DNA of 32,567 bases from an uncultured Collinsella sp. (GTDB lineage Bacteria > Actinomycetota > Coriobacteriia > Coriobacteriales > Coriobacteriaceae), in contig CABQAK010000028.1 in the NCBI GenBank assembly GCA_902462065.1, forward strand, positions 1-32,567. Reading direction: 5' to 3'. The position numbers were made by a program, and so were the translations under genes. The notes under the pieces were generated by a model. It ran no database searches, was not told the DNA's origin, and saw only the letters and a list, made by a program, of their open reading frames with translations. Each line of letters begins with the position of its first letter. Position 1 is the stretch's first letter. Positions 22,760 through 29,743 of the stretch are shown piece by piece.

Positions 22760-23347
22760 CTACTCCTCGACGGAGTCGGCCTCGACGGCCTCGACAGCGT
22801 CCGCATCCTCAGCCAGCACGCCAGCCTCAGCCTGAGGAACCGCAACCTTGGCGGCCGCCTCGGCAGCCTGTGCCTCCTCGCGAGCGCGATCTTCGGCCAG
22901 AAGCTCCTGGTACAGGTCCTCGCCCGGCAGCTCCTCGCTGCGAGCGATCTTGCCCAGCACGCCGTTGACAAACGACGCGGACTGGTCGGTGCCATAGGCC
23001 TTGGCAAGCTCGACAGCCTCGTTGATCACGATGGCGTCAGAGACCTCCTCGTCGGTGAGGAAACGCATCTCGTAAACGGCGATACGCAGCAGATTGCGGT
23101 CGGCGCCGGGCATGCGCATAAGATCCCAGTTCTTGGCAACAGAGCGCAGAGCACAGTCGATGCGGTCGATATGCTCATAGGCACCGCGGCACAGCTCCAG
23201 CGCATAGGGGTCGAGGGGACCCTTCGAAATCAGGAAATCACCCTCGAGGACGCGCTCGAGCGGGCTGTCCGTGGCCTCGGCCTGGAACAGCAGCTGCAGC
23301 GCCTGACTGCGGGCAAGCGTGCGCCCGCGATAAACCTTAAGGCTCAA
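22760..23347 (-). CDS. nusB: Transcription antitermination protein NusB with acidic C-terminal tail
   Basis: Helical NusB protein that binds boxA RNA with NusE/S10 in rRNA antitermination. Core signatures are GRTLARSQALQLLFQAE, near the start, NLLRIAVYEMRF, and VINEAVELAKAYGTDQSASFVN followed by GVLGKIA. At 195 residues it is longer than the usual 130-150, through an Ala/Glu/Asp-rich tail of about 50 residues (from EDRAREEAQ to EADSVEE) that looks disordered. The start codon is TTG at 23347, well placed behind AAGGAG (6-7 nt) that overlaps the preceding stop; no in-frame ATG before the conserved GRTLARSQAL exists. A TTG start may limit expression. Confidence 0.93.
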   Translation of the reverse strand: MSLKVYRGRTLARSQALQLLFQAEATDSPLERVLEGDFLISKGPLDPYALELCRGAYEHIDRIDCALRSVAKNWDLMRMPGADRNLLRIAVYEMRFLTDEEVSDAIVINEAVELAKAYGTDQSASFVNGVLGKIARSEELPGEDLYQELLAEDRAREEAQAAEAAAKVAVPQAEAGVLAEDADAVEAVEADSVEE

Positions 23348-23350
23348 AGG

Positions 23351-23713
23351 TTACTCCTTGGGGAAAACGAGGCCGTCGATGCAAACGTCAACACGCTCAA
23401 CCTCGACGCCCACCTGGGCATCGATGGCGGCGACCACGGCGGCGCGAACGGCCTCGGCGAGTTTCTTGAACGGATAGCCAAAGAACACCACGACACGCAC
23501 GGTGAGTGCGAGCTTGTCGCCGACGACCTCGGCCTCGACCGCCGGCTCGGAAGCAGGGGCCTTGGACGAGAGCATCATGGAGACAAGGTTGGTGGCAAGG
23601 TCCTTGACGCCAACGGAGGCGATGCCCTCGACATCCGACACGGCGCGCGAGACGATGGCGGTCAGAACATCGGGCGAAATGCCGATGCCGTCAATCTTGA
23701 TTTCCTGGGGCAT
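23351..23713 (-). CDS. Asp23/Gls24 family envelope stress protein
   Basis: A 120-residue Asp23 (DUF322) protein: GIGISPDVLTAIVSRAVSDV, then GIASV (typical 'VxGV' strand), LALTVRVVVFFGYPFKKLAE and EVERVDVCIDGLVF at the end. Family members are cytoplasmic proteins, often linked to membrane anchors (AmaP) and cell-envelope stress; no AmaP gene is adjacent here. It lies between efp and nusB, a usual location in Gram-positive genomes. The ATG at 23713 has AGGAGG 5 nt upstream. The gene ends inside the nusB ribosome site. Confidence 0.9.
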   Translation of the reverse strand: MPQEIKIDGIGISPDVLTAIVSRAVSDVEGIASVGVKDLATNLVSMMLSSKAPASEPAVEAEVVGDKLALTVRVVVFFGYPFKKLAEAVRAAVVAAIDAQVGVEVERVDVCIDGLVFPKE

Positions 23714-23737
23714 GAGTCCTCCTAGAAGAGTTGGTTG

Positions 23738-24301
23738 CTAGACGCGGGAGACGAACTTGCCGTCGCGGGTGTCAACCTTGATGACCTCGCCCTCGTTGAG
23801 GTACATGGGGACCTGGATGACAGCGCCGGTGTCAATCGTGGCCGGCTTGGTGGAACCCTGGACGGTGTCGCCCTTAAAGCCCGGGTCGGTCTGGACGATG
23901 GTGGTCTCGATGAACATCGGGGGGGTCACGCCCATGAGCTCATCGTCGGCGAAGAGCAGCTGGCAGATGTCGTTCTCGCGCAGCCACTTGGAGTTCTCGC
24001 CCACCATGTCCTCGGGAACGGGAACCTGCTCATAGGACTCGTTGTCCATGAAGATGTAGTCGGCGCCATCGTTGTAGAGGTACTGGAACTCGCGGGTGGT
24101 AAGCATGACGCTCTCGAACTTGGTGCCGGCGTTGCAGGTGTTCTCGACGACGCGGCCGCTCTTGATGTCGCGGGTCTTGTAGCGCACAAACGCGCCGCCC
24201 TTGCCCGGCTTGACATGCTGGAACTCGACGATGGTGTAGACCTTGTCCTTGATGCGGAGACCGAGGCCGTTCTTGAAGTCGGCGGTAGAAATGGTAGGCA
24301 T
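23738..24301 (-). CDS. efp: Translation elongation factor P
   Basis: Relieves ribosome stalling at polyproline stretches. The 187-residue protein has the three-domain layout: the KOW-like N domain with FKNGLGLRIKDKVYTIVEF and the tip loop HVKPGKGGAFVR holding Lys34, the residue modified in many species; then middle and C domains ending GEVIKVDTRDGKFVSRV, which match the family end. The ATG at 24301 with AAAGG 7 nt upstream gives the correct Lys34 numbering, so longer in-frame starts are rejected. A perfect TATAAT lies upstream, so it probably opens a new transcript for efp-asp23-nusB and the following genes. Confidence 0.96.
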   Translation of the reverse strand: MPTISTADFKNGLGLRIKDKVYTIVEFQHVKPGKGGAFVRYKTRDIKSGRVVENTCNAGTKFESVMLTTREFQYLYNDGADYIFMDNESYEQVPVPEDMVGENSKWLRENDICQLLFADDELMGVTPPMFIETTIVQTDPGFKGDTVQGSTKPATIDTGAVIQVPMYLNEGEVIKVDTRDGKFVSRV

Positions 24302-24358
24302 AGCGACCTTTCTTGTTATGGGCAGAACGCACAAGCGTCCAAATTACATACGACAGAA

Positions 24359-24364
24359 ATTATA
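24359..24364 (-). promoter_or_regulatory. -10 box of the likely efp promoter
   Basis: A perfect TATAAT on the minus strand (24364-24359), about 58 nt before the efp start and downstream of the pepP terminator. No good -35 is found at normal spacing. Confidence 0.45.
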
Positions 24365-24394
24365 CACTTGCAGACGGCGCCTGCAGCGAGCGCA

Positions 24395-24438
24395 TAAAAA
24401 GAGAACGCGGGGCGTCCGAATCGATCCGAACGCCCCGC
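24395..24438 (-). terminator. Intrinsic terminator of pepP
   Basis: GCGGGGCGT and ACGCCCCGC with additional CGGA/TCCG pairing form a long GC-rich stem ending at 24407, followed on the minus strand by TTCTCTTTTTATG. It lies just after the pepP stop. Confidence 0.85.
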
Positions 24439-24461
24439 CCCAAACTATCTACCGAAGTAGA

Positions 24462-25592
24462 CTAGCAGTCGATAACGTGCAGGTCGTGCGGGGTCTTGGT
24501 GAAGGGCTCGTAGCCGTTCTCGGTGACCACGCCGTAGTCCTCAAGGCGCACGCCGCCCACGCCGGGCAGGTAGACGCCGGGCTCCATGGTGACAACCGAG
24601 CCGATCTCGATGGTGTTCTTGCTGCGGTTGAAGTTGGGCAGCTCGTGGATGTCGATGCCCACGCCGTGGCCCAGACCATGGTTGTAGTAATCGCCATAGC
24701 CGGCATCGCCGATGATCTTCTTGGAAAGCTTGAAAATGTCGTTGCCCTCGACGCCCGGATGGATGGCGGCGACGCATTCCTCGTGCGTACGGCGCACGAG
24801 CGCATACAGGTCGAGCTGTTCCTGCGTGGGCTCGCCCATCACGACGGTGCGCGTCATATCGGAACGATAATCGCAGTAGCCCGCGCCGTAATCCATGAGG
24901 ACAAAGTCGCCCTTCTCGATCACGCGGTCGCTCGGCACGGCATGCGGGTTGGCGGTGTTGGGACCGCTCGCTACGATGGAGCCGAAGGCAAGGCTGTCAG
25001 CGCCGTTGGCGAACATAAAGTTCTCGAGCTCGTTGCGAATCTGCTTCTCGGTCATACCGGGCTTAATAAAGCCGAGCATGTGCTGGAAGGCGGCGTCAGT
25101 GATCGACTGTGCATGGCGCATGAGCTCGATCTCCTCGGCATCCTTGATGGCGCGCATCTTGCGGATGTCGTCATGCATCAGCGGCAACATGCAGGCGACG
25201 GAACGATCCTCCAGACCACGCTGAATGCCCTGGTAGAAGTTGATCTGCATATCGTCCTCGACAGCGCAGACGCGGCACTTGTTGGCTGCGATCTTGCCGG
25301 CGACCCAACCGGGGATGGTGCCCTCGTCCATGTCATAGACCCAAGGGCTGCCGGCGGGCGTGTTCTCCTCAAAGCTGTTGAGGTAGCGCGAGTCGGTATG
25401 GAACAGGCACTGGTCAGCCGTAATAAACGCCGCGTGCGGGAACTCGAAGGTGTAGTCGAAGACGCCCTTCACGCCCGTGAGCCAACGAAGATTGGCCTCG
25501 TCGCGTACCACGATAGCGTCGTAGCCGCGCTCGACCATCAGGGCACGGACACGTTCGATACGACCGGCAGGACCGGCAGCAAACTCAGACAT
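24462..25592 (-). CDS. pepP: Xaa-Pro aminopeptidase / M24B metallopeptidase
   Basis: Cleaves the N-terminal residue from peptides with proline in position two. The 376-residue, creatinase-fold cytoplasmic protein has an N-terminal domain (1-135, with YDAIVVRDEANLRWLTG) and the pita-bread catalytic domain with all five metal ligands: Asp in VLMDYGAGY, Asp in SDMTRTV, His in GLGHGVGIDIHE, Glu in TMEPGVYLP and Glu in VRLEDYG. The ATG at 25592 follows AAAGGA by 6 nt. It is a separate cistron between the aroB-like gene and efp, a usual neighbour of efp in Gram-positive bacteria. Confidence 0.94.
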   Translation of the reverse strand: MSEFAAGPAGRIERVRALMVERGYDAIVVRDEANLRWLTGVKGVFDYTFEFPHAAFITADQCLFHTDSRYLNSFEENTPAGSPWVYDMDEGTIPGWVAGKIAANKCRVCAVEDDMQINFYQGIQRGLEDRSVACMLPLMHDDIRKMRAIKDAEEIELMRHAQSITDAAFQHMLGFIKPGMTEKQIRNELENFMFANGADSLAFGSIVASGPNTANPHAVPSDRVIEKGDFVLMDYGAGYCDYRSDMTRTVVMGEPTQEQLDLYALVRRTHEECVAAIHPGVEGNDIFKLSKKIIGDAGYGDYYNHGLGHGVGIDIHELPNFNRSKNTIEIGSVVTMEPGVYLPGVGGVRLEDYGVVTENGYEPFTKTPHDLHVIDC

Positions 25593-25624
25593 GCAGATTC
25601 CTTTCTTATTGTCTCTATAAAGAC

Positions 25625-25687
25625 GGGACGGGTCTCAACCGAACGTCGGAATCGCATGCGAACCGCAACCGATTGGAAACCCGTCCC
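25625..25687. repeat. Inverted repeat upstream of pepP
   Basis: GGGACGGGT (25625-25633) and ACCCGTCCC (25679-25687) are perfect 9-bp inverted arms with a 45-nt loop containing a smaller TCGCATGCGA palindrome. It lies between the aroB-like stop and pepP. It may form a weak terminator or leader hairpin; no clear T-run follows. Confidence 0.45.
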
Positions 25688-25724
25688 TCAACATGATACG
25701 AAAGACGATGGATGTCAATAAATC

Positions 25725-26834
25725 TTAGAGAAGTTCTTTGCGAGAAGCCAAGTAAGCGTGAGCATGGCGCTCAAGAACCTCGTCCTCAACGCTCGTTAGG
25801 CGAATGGCGCCGAGTGCCGCGGGCAGCGGCAGCATGCTGCGATTCGAGCGAGCGAACTGCTGCCTGCGGAACTCCTCGATATATGCGGCAGGCTCCAGAT
25901 CGAGGGCAAGTTCCTCGATACCAAAGTCCTCTAGGCAGTCATCGACCTCAAAGACGTAATCGATATCGAAGTCGCAGGCATCATGTGCTAGGCGCGCCTC
26001 AAAGCGCATGCCCTCGGACAACAGCTGGTAGGCAGGAACCTGCGAAGCAGCATCGCCCAAGCAAGCGCGCAGGGTACGCTCCCCCGTCTTGCCAAAATCG
26101 AGCGCATGGCGGGCGCTCGGGTTCGTGGCCATCAGTACGTCCTTGCGGGCAGTCTGAGACCATTGAACTGCATTGACGAGCGCGACCTCCTCGCCCGCGA
26201 GAATCTCGGGAACGGTCTCAGTAAACTGATTCCAGCGGGACTTGCTGCTCGAAAGCATGGTGCCAACAAGCACCACATAGCCGAACTTGAGGTACTCGGG
26301 GTCCGCCTCGCGAACAAGGTCGAGGTCACACACGACCAAGCCCGGCTCAGGACGGAACGCGATAGCGGGAAGCGCATTCGCCGGCGAGGCGACGAGCGGC
26401 TTCATGGTCGTCGCGACCGTGAGCATGGCGTCGAAGGTCGTCGGCAGCAGCGCGCACTCGGTTCGGCCACACCACTGGTTGGCGCACCAGCTAACAACCG
26501 AGCAGGTTGCGGCATCGCCAACGGCGACAACCAGATCGTCGCAGGTAACGCCGTTGGCAGACAGGGCGCCAAAGATCGCATCGGCATCGGCCAGCGTGGC
26601 ACCAGCAGGCGAAACCTCGAGGACTAGCGGCGACACGGCAAAACCGGCGTCGACCAGCGCATGCTCGACGACTTCACCAAAACGCTCGGATGTGGCGGTG
26701 TTCCAAACGACCATCGCGCGCTTAGGCTTGCCCACGGCCGAGGCAAACATACGCGACAGTTCATCGAACGCGCCCAATCCGACGCGGACATCGACGCTGC
26801 GGTTTTGGAAATTGATCAGTTGACGGCGAATCAT
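25725..26834 (-). CDS. 3-dehydroquinate synthase-like protein, probably not catalytic
   Basis: A 369-residue protein with the AroB fold outline: N-terminal nucleotide-binding half (VDVRVGLGAFDELSRMF, AMVVWN, DDLVVAVGDAATCSVV), a central ALLPTTFDAMLTVA matching the VPTTLLAQVDS block, VVCDLDLVR, and a helical C-terminal half. Aligned by eye, however, the NAD-loop GGGxxGD is reduced to AVGD. The metal-binding Glu of LAEVIKYG is replaced (GYVVLVGTM, about 185-193), the histidine motif NxGHTFGHA reads DFGKTGERT (246-254), and the third ligand site HGEAxAxG reads YQLLSEG (269-275). Catalysis as AroB is therefore unlikely. It starts at 26834 within the aroK stop (ATGA overlap). It could be a decaying gene, but the frame is intact and long, so a new function is possible. 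Confidence 0.75.
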   Translation of the reverse strand: MIRRQLINFQNRSVDVRVGLGAFDELSRMFASAVGKPKRAMVVWNTATSERFGEVVEHALVDAGFAVSPLVLEVSPAGATLADADAIFGALSANGVTCDDLVVAVGDAATCSVVSWCANQWCGRTECALLPTTFDAMLTVATTMKPLVASPANALPAIAFRPEPGLVVCDLDLVREADPEYLKFGYVVLVGTMLSSSKSRWNQFTETVPEILAGEEVALVNAVQWSQTARKDVLMATNPSARHALDFGKTGERTLRACLGDAASQVPAYQLLSEGMRFEARLAHDACDFDIDYVFEVDDCLEDFGIEELALDLEPAAYIEEFRRQQFARSNRSMLPLPAALGAIRLTSVEDEVLERHAHAYLASRKELL

Positions 26835-27364
26835 AGCAGCCCACGCTCCAAAAGCATCTCGGCACAAAGGTAGGAAACGTCCTCGAAGGACTTGTTGCGA
26901 ATATCAAGGGTAAGGTCGGCGGCCTGGCGATACAGCGGACGGCGATGCTCAAACAGGCGCGCAGCATGCTCGGGCGAACGGAAATCGGGGCGCGTGTCGG
27001 ACCGACGAATCTGTCGAATCGAATCCTCGAAGTCGCCCTCGAGGTACACGCACGTACCCATTTCGTGCATCAGTTCAATATTCACCGGCGTTTCGACGAT
27101 ACCGCCCCCGCACGAAACCAACAGGCTGCGCTCGCTTTGGAGCGAACGGAGCGCCGAGGTCTCGAGCTCGCGAAAACGATCCTCGCCCTCGGTCTCAAAA
27201 ATCTCGGTTACCGACTTGCCGCAACGGCGCACGACCAGACGGTCGGTATCGATAAAACGCCGCTTGAACATGGTGCCCACGTTGCGCGCAAGCGTCGACT
27301 TGCCCGCGCCCAAAAAGCCGATAAAGAAGATATGGTCGCAGCCGTGTTTGATGTGCTGGGACAT
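26831..27364 (-). CDS. aroK: Shikimate kinase
   Basis: Phosphorylates shikimate at position 3 in aromatic amino acid synthesis. The 177-residue protein has P-loop GFLGAGKST (16-24), the shikimate-binding Asp in FIDTDRLV, EDRFRELE (Arg), SCGGGIVE, and the lid region SDTRPDF and RRPLY. All catalytic residues appear intact, in contrast to the AroB-like partner. The ATG at 27364 has GAGGAATAGG upstream, overlapping the preceding stop; it overlaps the next gene by 4 nt. No other aro gene is in the window, so how it obtains shikimate is open (possibly other loci or uptake). Confidence 0.93.
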   Translation of the reverse strand: MSQHIKHGCDHIFFIGFLGAGKSTLARNVGTMFKRRFIDTDRLVVRRCGKSVTEIFETEGEDRFRELETSALRSLQSERSLLVSCGGGIVETPVNIELMHEMGTCVYLEGDFEDSIRQIRRSDTRPDFRSPEHAARLFEHRRPLYRQAADLTLDIRNKSFEDVSYLCAEMLLERGLL

Positions 27365-27372
27365 GACGAGAC

Positions 27373-27870
27373 CTATTCCTCGCAAGGAAGGTCGCGCAGG
27401 GCCCGGCGCTCAAAGATACGGAAGATCTGCGTATACCACAGGTCCTGCGTCGCCTGCGGCTTTACCAGGATGGTATCGACGCCGGCGAAGTTGCCGCTCC
27501 ACACGTCCGTGTAGAGCTGATCACCGATCAGCACCGCCTCGTCAGCCGTGGCGCCGAGGCGCTTAAGACCCGCCTTGAGGGCAAACGGCGCCGGCTTCAT
27601 GGCATGGCTGATGGCCTCGAGTCCCAGCTCGCGTGCTGATGCCATGACCTGGTCGCGATGCCAGTTGTTGGACACCATGCACAGCTTAAAGCCTTTGGCG
27701 CGGGCGGTATCGAGCCAAGCGGAAACCGCGGCGGGAACCTGCTCGGTGTCGCGCGGCACCAGGGTGTTATCGCGATCGAGCAGAATGGCGCGTTTGCCGT
27801 CGGCCCAAAGGGTATCAAGGTCGATGCGATCGACCGAGGCAACGTAACGTTTGGGGCTAAAAATCCTCAT
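27373..27870 (-). CDS. YqeG-family HAD phosphatase (HAD-IIIA)
   Basis: A 165-residue hydrolase with HAD motif I LLDRDNTLVP (Asp32, Asp34), motif II region MVSNNWH, a lysine in SHAMKPAP and motif III VLIGDQLYTDVWSGN. YqeG proteins are short HAD-IIIA enzymes whose substrate is unknown in many species; a mitochondrial relative dephosphorylates phosphatidylglycerophosphate, so that activity is a possibility. The ATG at 27870 begins 1 nt after the mltG stop, with GGAA upstream. A much longer in-frame extension to 28095 lies over mltG and is rejected. Confidence 0.88.
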   Translation of the reverse strand: MRIFSPKRYVASVDRIDLDTLWADGKRAILLDRDNTLVPRDTEQVPAAVSAWLDTARAKGFKLCMVSNNWHRDQVMASARELGLEAISHAMKPAPFALKAGLKRLGATADEAVLIGDQLYTDVWSGNFAGVDTILVKPQATQDLWYTQIFRIFERRALRDLPCEE

Positions 27871-27871
27871 G

Positions 27872-29305
27872 CTAATTCCAAGACTGTTGATGCTCTTCGT
27901 AGGTTTGCGAGAAGTACTCCTCGTCCTGCGTAATGTAGAAATACAGGTCATCGGAGTCGGTCGGCTCAAGCGTGGCCTTGAGTGCCTCGAGCGACGGAGA
28001 GCAGATGGGCGTGGGCGGCAGGCCCTCGTGCTTATAGGTGTTATACGGACTATCGCTCTGCAGGTCGTCGGCGGTAACCTCGCCACCGGTGACATACATC
28101 ATGGTCGCATCGCTGTTGAGATAGCGCAGACCATCGAGCTTGCCGGCAAGACGGTTGTAGAAGACCGAGGCCACGTGCGCACGTTGATCGGCGTTGAGGC
28201 CCTCGCGCTCAACGATAGAGGCCAAGTTGACGATGTCGTAGTCGGACATCTCCACACCGTAGCGTTCCTTGATCTTGGCTTCGCAGCTCGCAAAGTCAAG
28301 CGACTTGTACTCGGTCTTAAACTGATCGAGCATAGCGCGAATCACGCCATCGGCCGTCGGCAAATCACCCAACGAATAGGTCTTGGGGAACAAGAAACCC
28401 TCGAGCGAATCGTTGGCGGCGCCCTTAAGGAAGCTATAGTCGTCCACGTATTTGGAGGCCTTGGCCTGGTTGAGGAAGTCTTCCTTAGAGATGCTGTCGT
28501 AGGCCTGGGCCACACGGTCGGCGACTTGATCGACCGTCAGGCCCTCAGGGATAGTCAGCGCACTGGAGCCCGCGTTGGGGCCTTCCATGAGCTGCTGAAC
28601 AACCTTGGTCGCATCCATGAGTGTGGTGAACGAATAATCACCGGGCTTGAGCGACATATCGGCGTTGAGCTTTTTCACCGCCGCATAGTAATCCTTGGGA
28701 TTTTCTACGATATGGTTCTCGGAGAGAATCGAGGCGATCGTATCGCCTGAAGCACCATCGGGAATGGTCACCGTAACCTGCTGACCAGCCGTGACCTTCG
28801 TATCCTCACCGGCAAAGAAGCCCTTGACGGCCGGCACGACAAAGAAAGCGATCGCAGCAAGCGCGAGCACCGCCACCACAACGCCGATAATCATAGGCAC
28901 CGGGGAGCTTTTCTTTTGAGCACCGCGACGAGCATGCGTGTTGTAGCTCGAGCGGGTCGCCGGAGCAACGCCATGCGAACCGCGAGCGTGATGCGAATGC
29001 GATTGAGGGACCTGAGTTCGCTGGGTAGGTGCCTGCTGCTTAAAGCGGGTACCGCCTGCAGGCTGGGCCGTACGAGCAGTGGGCTGTTGAGCCGCGTGAG
29101 AAGCCGAATGCTGAACCGAACGAGCAGAAGGCTGCTGACCCGTCCGTTGAACAGGTTGGGCCGAATGAGAGAAGGACTGCACCGAGCGCGCGGCAGACTG
29201 AGCTGCGCGCTGCGTCGGCTGTGCCGGACGCTGGCCAGGCTGGGCAGGGCGCGACGCCGGCTGCCGTGTACGATTCTGCTGGCGCGGATCGGAAGCGCTA
29301 GACAT
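27872..29305 (-). CDS. mltG: Endolytic murein transglycosylase MltG with long disordered N-terminus
   Basis: Cleaves nascent peptidoglycan strands and may end glycan elongation. The 477-residue protein has a very long cytoplasmic region (1-135) of Gln/Ala/Arg/Ser/Pro repeats, a transmembrane helix (about 138-158, MIIGVVVAVLALAAIAFFVV), a LysM-like part (VTIPDGASGDTIASILSENH), then the YceG domain with PEGLTVDQVADRVA, LEGFLFPKTY, the catalytic-Glu motif ASIVEREG and PYNTYKHEGLPPTPICSPS. The ATG at 29305 with GAGGAGG 6 nt upstream overlaps ruvX by 8 nt. The N-terminal tail resembles actinobacterial versions that may interact with division proteins. Confidence 0.94.
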   Translation of the reverse strand: MSSASDPRQQNRTRQPASRPAQPGQRPAQPTQRAAQSAARSVQSFSHSAQPVQRTGQQPSARSVQHSASHAAQQPTARTAQPAGGTRFKQQAPTQRTQVPQSHSHHARGSHGVAPATRSSYNTHARRGAQKKSSPVPMIIGVVVAVLALAAIAFFVVPAVKGFFAGEDTKVTAGQQVTVTIPDGASGDTIASILSENHIVENPKDYYAAVKKLNADMSLKPGDYSFTTLMDATKVVQQLMEGPNAGSSALTIPEGLTVDQVADRVAQAYDSISKEDFLNQAKASKYVDDYSFLKGAANDSLEGFLFPKTYSLGDLPTADGVIRAMLDQFKTEYKSLDFASCEAKIKERYGVEMSDYDIVNLASIVEREGLNADQRAHVASVFYNRLAGKLDGLRYLNSDATMMYVTGGEVTADDLQSDSPYNTYKHEGLPPTPICSPSLEALKATLEPTDSDDLYFYITQDEEYFSQTYEEHQQSWN

Positions 29306-29726
29306 GCGAAACCTCCTCGTTTTTACGATCGAGCCACGTCTGCAAAAACAGGCTGGCGGCAATCATGTCGATCTTGCCCCTCATCTGCTTTTCGTTGAGG
29401 CCCTGCTCGCGCAGGATACGCTTGGCCTCTTGCGAAGACAGACGTTCGTCCTCAAACTCCAGCGGAAGATCGAGCTCGTCGGCAATCTTTTGCGCCACGG
29501 CGGCAACGCGCTCGGCCTGGGGGCCGGGCTCACCGGCCATGGTCAGGGGGCGTCCGCTTACCAGGATGTCGGGCTCATAGTCCTCAACCAGGTAGCGGAA
29601 CGTCTTGGCCATACCGGTGACCTCGGCAGCCGGAAGCACCTTGACAGGCATCGCCATCTTGCCATCACGGCTCGAGACGGCGATGCCAATCCTGGTCTCC
29701 CCTATGTCCAGCGCGAGCGCAACCAC
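29298..29726 (-). CDS. ruvX: Putative pre-16S rRNA nuclease / Holliday junction resolvase RuvX (YqgF)
   Basis: A 142-residue RNase H-fold nuclease: ALDIGETRIGIAVSS (first catalytic Asp, residue 7), DILVSGRPLTMAGEPG, the conserved FEDERLSSQEA (Glu) and GKIDMIAASLFLQTWLD (Asp). Family members process 16S rRNA ends or cut Holliday junctions. The start is GTG at 29726, 17 nt after the alaS stop, with AAGAAG as weak Shine-Dalgarno; no nearer ATG precedes the first motif. The 3' end overlaps mltG by 8 nt, so alaS-ruvX-mltG form one unit. Confidence 0.92.
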   Translation of the reverse strand: MVALALDIGETRIGIAVSSRDGKMAMPVKVLPAAEVTGMAKTFRYLVEDYEPDILVSGRPLTMAGEPGPQAERVAAVAQKIADELDLPLEFEDERLSSQEAKRILREQGLNEKQMRGKIDMIAASLFLQTWLDRKNEEVSHV

Positions 29727-29743
29727 AGCGACTTCTTAGATTC

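Noticed and set aside
27871..28095. N-terminal extension of the YqeG-type phosphatase
   Set aside because: It would overlap mltG by over 220 nt and adds only Arg/Ser/Thr-rich sequence; the start at 27870 fits the family.
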